From Tianweitania sediminis (lineage in GTDB: Bacteria > Pseudomonadota > Alphaproteobacteria > Rhizobiales > Rhizobiaceae): DNA of 64,000 nt. The DNA lies in NCBI RefSeq assembly GCF_017813335.1, contig NZ_JAGIYY010000013.1, forward strand, positions 42,569-106,568, given 5' to 3'. Under the pieces are notes generated by a model. It had not been told where the DNA came from. It ran no database searches and saw only the letters and a program-made list of their open reading frames with translations. How positions within the stretch are numbered: position 1 is the first letter of the stretch; each line of letters begins with the position of its first letter. The position numbers and the translations under genes were made by a program. This document shows positions 63,247-64,000 of this stretch, piece by piece.

Positions 63247-63480
63247 ATGTGCAAGGATAGGCATTCGCAAAGGCGATCAGGAACGAGGCTCGCTTGCCTC
63301 GCGTGCGAAGGCGCGGGATACATTTCAGGCGCTGATTTGGGTGTGGCCGGGATGTGTTCGGACGCCGGCGAACCCGACTTGATCCCATGTATCGAATGTG
63401 ACGGCACGGGGCTCGACGCGGTGGTACCGACCGCGCCGGAAGTGCTGAAAGCCTCGAGCTTCTCGGCAAGCGTTCGTTAG
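63247..63480 (+). CDS. Small protein with two CxxCxGxG zinc-ribbon motifs
   Basis: A 77-residue protein with CLACEGAGYISG (residues 17-28) and CIECDGTGLDA (48-58). These are two half-motifs that together could bind one zinc ion, as in DnaJ cysteine-rich domains. An extra Cys lies between. No DnaJ J-domain is present. The ribosome binding site is weak. It stands alone after the hydrolase gene. Confidence 0.55.
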   Translation: MCKDRHSQRRSGTRLACLACEGAGYISGADLGVAGMCSDAGEPDLIPCIECDGTGLDAVVPTAPEVLKASSFSASVR

Positions 63481-63877
63481 TGGCCCATACCACGTCAAGG
63501 GCCAGCGCGGAGCCCATCAAGCTGTCGGTGCAGGGCGACGCCGCTGTTGACGGCTAGATATTGCCACAGGCTTGCGCAAAGCTGCGCAGCACCAGAAGGT
63601 TGAGTAAGTTGAAGGCTTCAGCGTGGGTGATCCCTTGAGAACCTTCCTCGAGTTCACAGGCGTGACACTTACGAGCGGCTTAATGACATGACCATGATCG
63701 GTGGCGGACACATTCGCCGTTCACGCGGGTGAATGGACGGACGACACAGCCATTGGATCGAAAAGATGGCTCGAAGTGAGCGCATCGAAGGCGCCGCCAA
63801 ACCGTCCTTTGCCGCATCTTTTCGAAGCGATCCGGGAGATCAATTGGTATACCCGAGAGCGATTTCCTTTGGAGCTC
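63481..63877. other. Gap before the IS element; contains an 11-bp inverted repeat
   Basis: No gene is supported. TCGAAAAGATG (63758-63768) and CATCTTTTCGA (63815-63825) form a perfect inverted repeat 46 bases apart. A weak reverse frame at 63517-63711 was not called. Confidence 0.4.
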
Positions 63878-64000
63878 TGACGTTGCCCCCGATCAGCCCT
63901 CGTTCATAACTGGACTCTGTTCTCCTTGTGGTCCGATCTGGACCGGGTTGCAAACTCGTTCGGGGTGAGGCCGCGCAGGCTCGTGTGCGGCCGGTGCTCG
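63878..64000 (-). mobile_element. 3' end of an IS3-family insertion sequence
   Basis: The transposase tail lies at 63904-64000. Beyond its stop, TGACGTTGCCCCC at 63878-63890 has the form of an IS3-family terminal inverted repeat (TG start, C-run). The rest of the element is outside the window. Confidence 0.65.
63904..64000 (-). CDS. IS3-family transposase OrfB, C-terminal fragment
   Basis: The last 32 codons read EHRPHTSLRGLTPNEFATRS and then a basic tail to TGA. The HRPHTSLRGLTPNEF block is characteristic of the end of the IS3-family rve integrase domain. The gene runs off the window edge, so integrity cannot be judged. Confidence 0.88.
   Translation of the reverse strand, partial: EHRPHTSLRGLTPNEFATRSRSDHKENRVQL

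Overview
The window reads as the chromosome of a GC-rich alphaproteobacterium, most likely of the order Hyphomicrobiales (Rhizobiales). The reasons are a DUF982 protein, an IalB-family protein, a rhizobial-type FlgE, a FeeM-type N-acyl amino acid synthase beside a GGDEF-EAL protein, and DUF4214 surface proteins. The genus cannot be fixed from the sequence. No rRNA, tRNA or CRISPR array was found.

1-15.4 kb is a CoA-ester catabolism island. A CoA ligase (cut by the window edge) and an SDR dehydrogenase diverge from a thiolase. A long reverse-strand operon runs livH-livM-livG-livF-substrate-binding protein-double TetR regulator-acyl-CoA dehydrogenase-APH-like kinase. Upstream of it lies a FadJ-type hydratase/dehydrogenase, divergent from a pair of acyl-CoA dehydrogenases. 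The CoA ligase, SDR, APH-like kinase and acyl-CoA dehydrogenase together resemble the levulinate/4-hydroxy acid (Lva, ACAD10/11) route, so an imported 4-hydroxy acid or lactone-derived acid is a plausible substrate. That is an inference.

15.4-26.2 kb is a loose set of regulators, small secreted or membrane proteins and surface proteins. It holds a XRE regulator behind a hairpin that overlaps its ribosome binding site, an Arg/Asp/Tyr-rich lipoprotein, and a large acidic DUF4214 protein with a strong terminator and a leader hairpin. Two tandem XRE paralogues, a DUF982 protein, a membrane diguanylate cyclase, an orphan flgE behind an 11-G tract, a single-domain response regulator and a frameshifted small membrane gene follow.

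26.3-46.9 kb is accessory. A phage-type recombination block (ERF annealing protein, YqaJ exonuclease, a micro-ORF, HNH nuclease) lies on one side. A phage-type packaging/modification block (DUF5681 protein, short terminase large subunit, ParB-methyltransferase) lies on the other. Between them is a dTDP-rhamnose/polysaccharide cluster with two copies of a GT4 + GT2-like pair, a methyltransferase, a pyruvyl transferase, a GT61 enzyme, a hexapeptide acyltransferase, rfbA, and rfbCBD set apart from rfbA. No flippase, polymerase or export ABC transporter is present. Three central genes look lower in GC than their neighbours.

47.7-61 kb concerns surface attachment. A 1607-residue secreted-type protein with three DUF11 repeats and a C-terminal DUF4214 domain is followed by a TetR regulator and a CsgD-like LuxR regulator. 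A four-gene CsgG/HfaB operon encodes the outer-membrane secretion lipoprotein, two small exported proteins resembling holdfast-anchor or curli-type subunits, and an IalB protein. A GGDEF-EAL c-di-GMP enzyme and a FeeM-like acyltransferase follow.

61-64 kb holds a methyltransferase, an alpha/beta hydrolase, a small CxxCxGxG zinc-ribbon-like protein and, at the edge, the 3' end of an IS3-family transposase.
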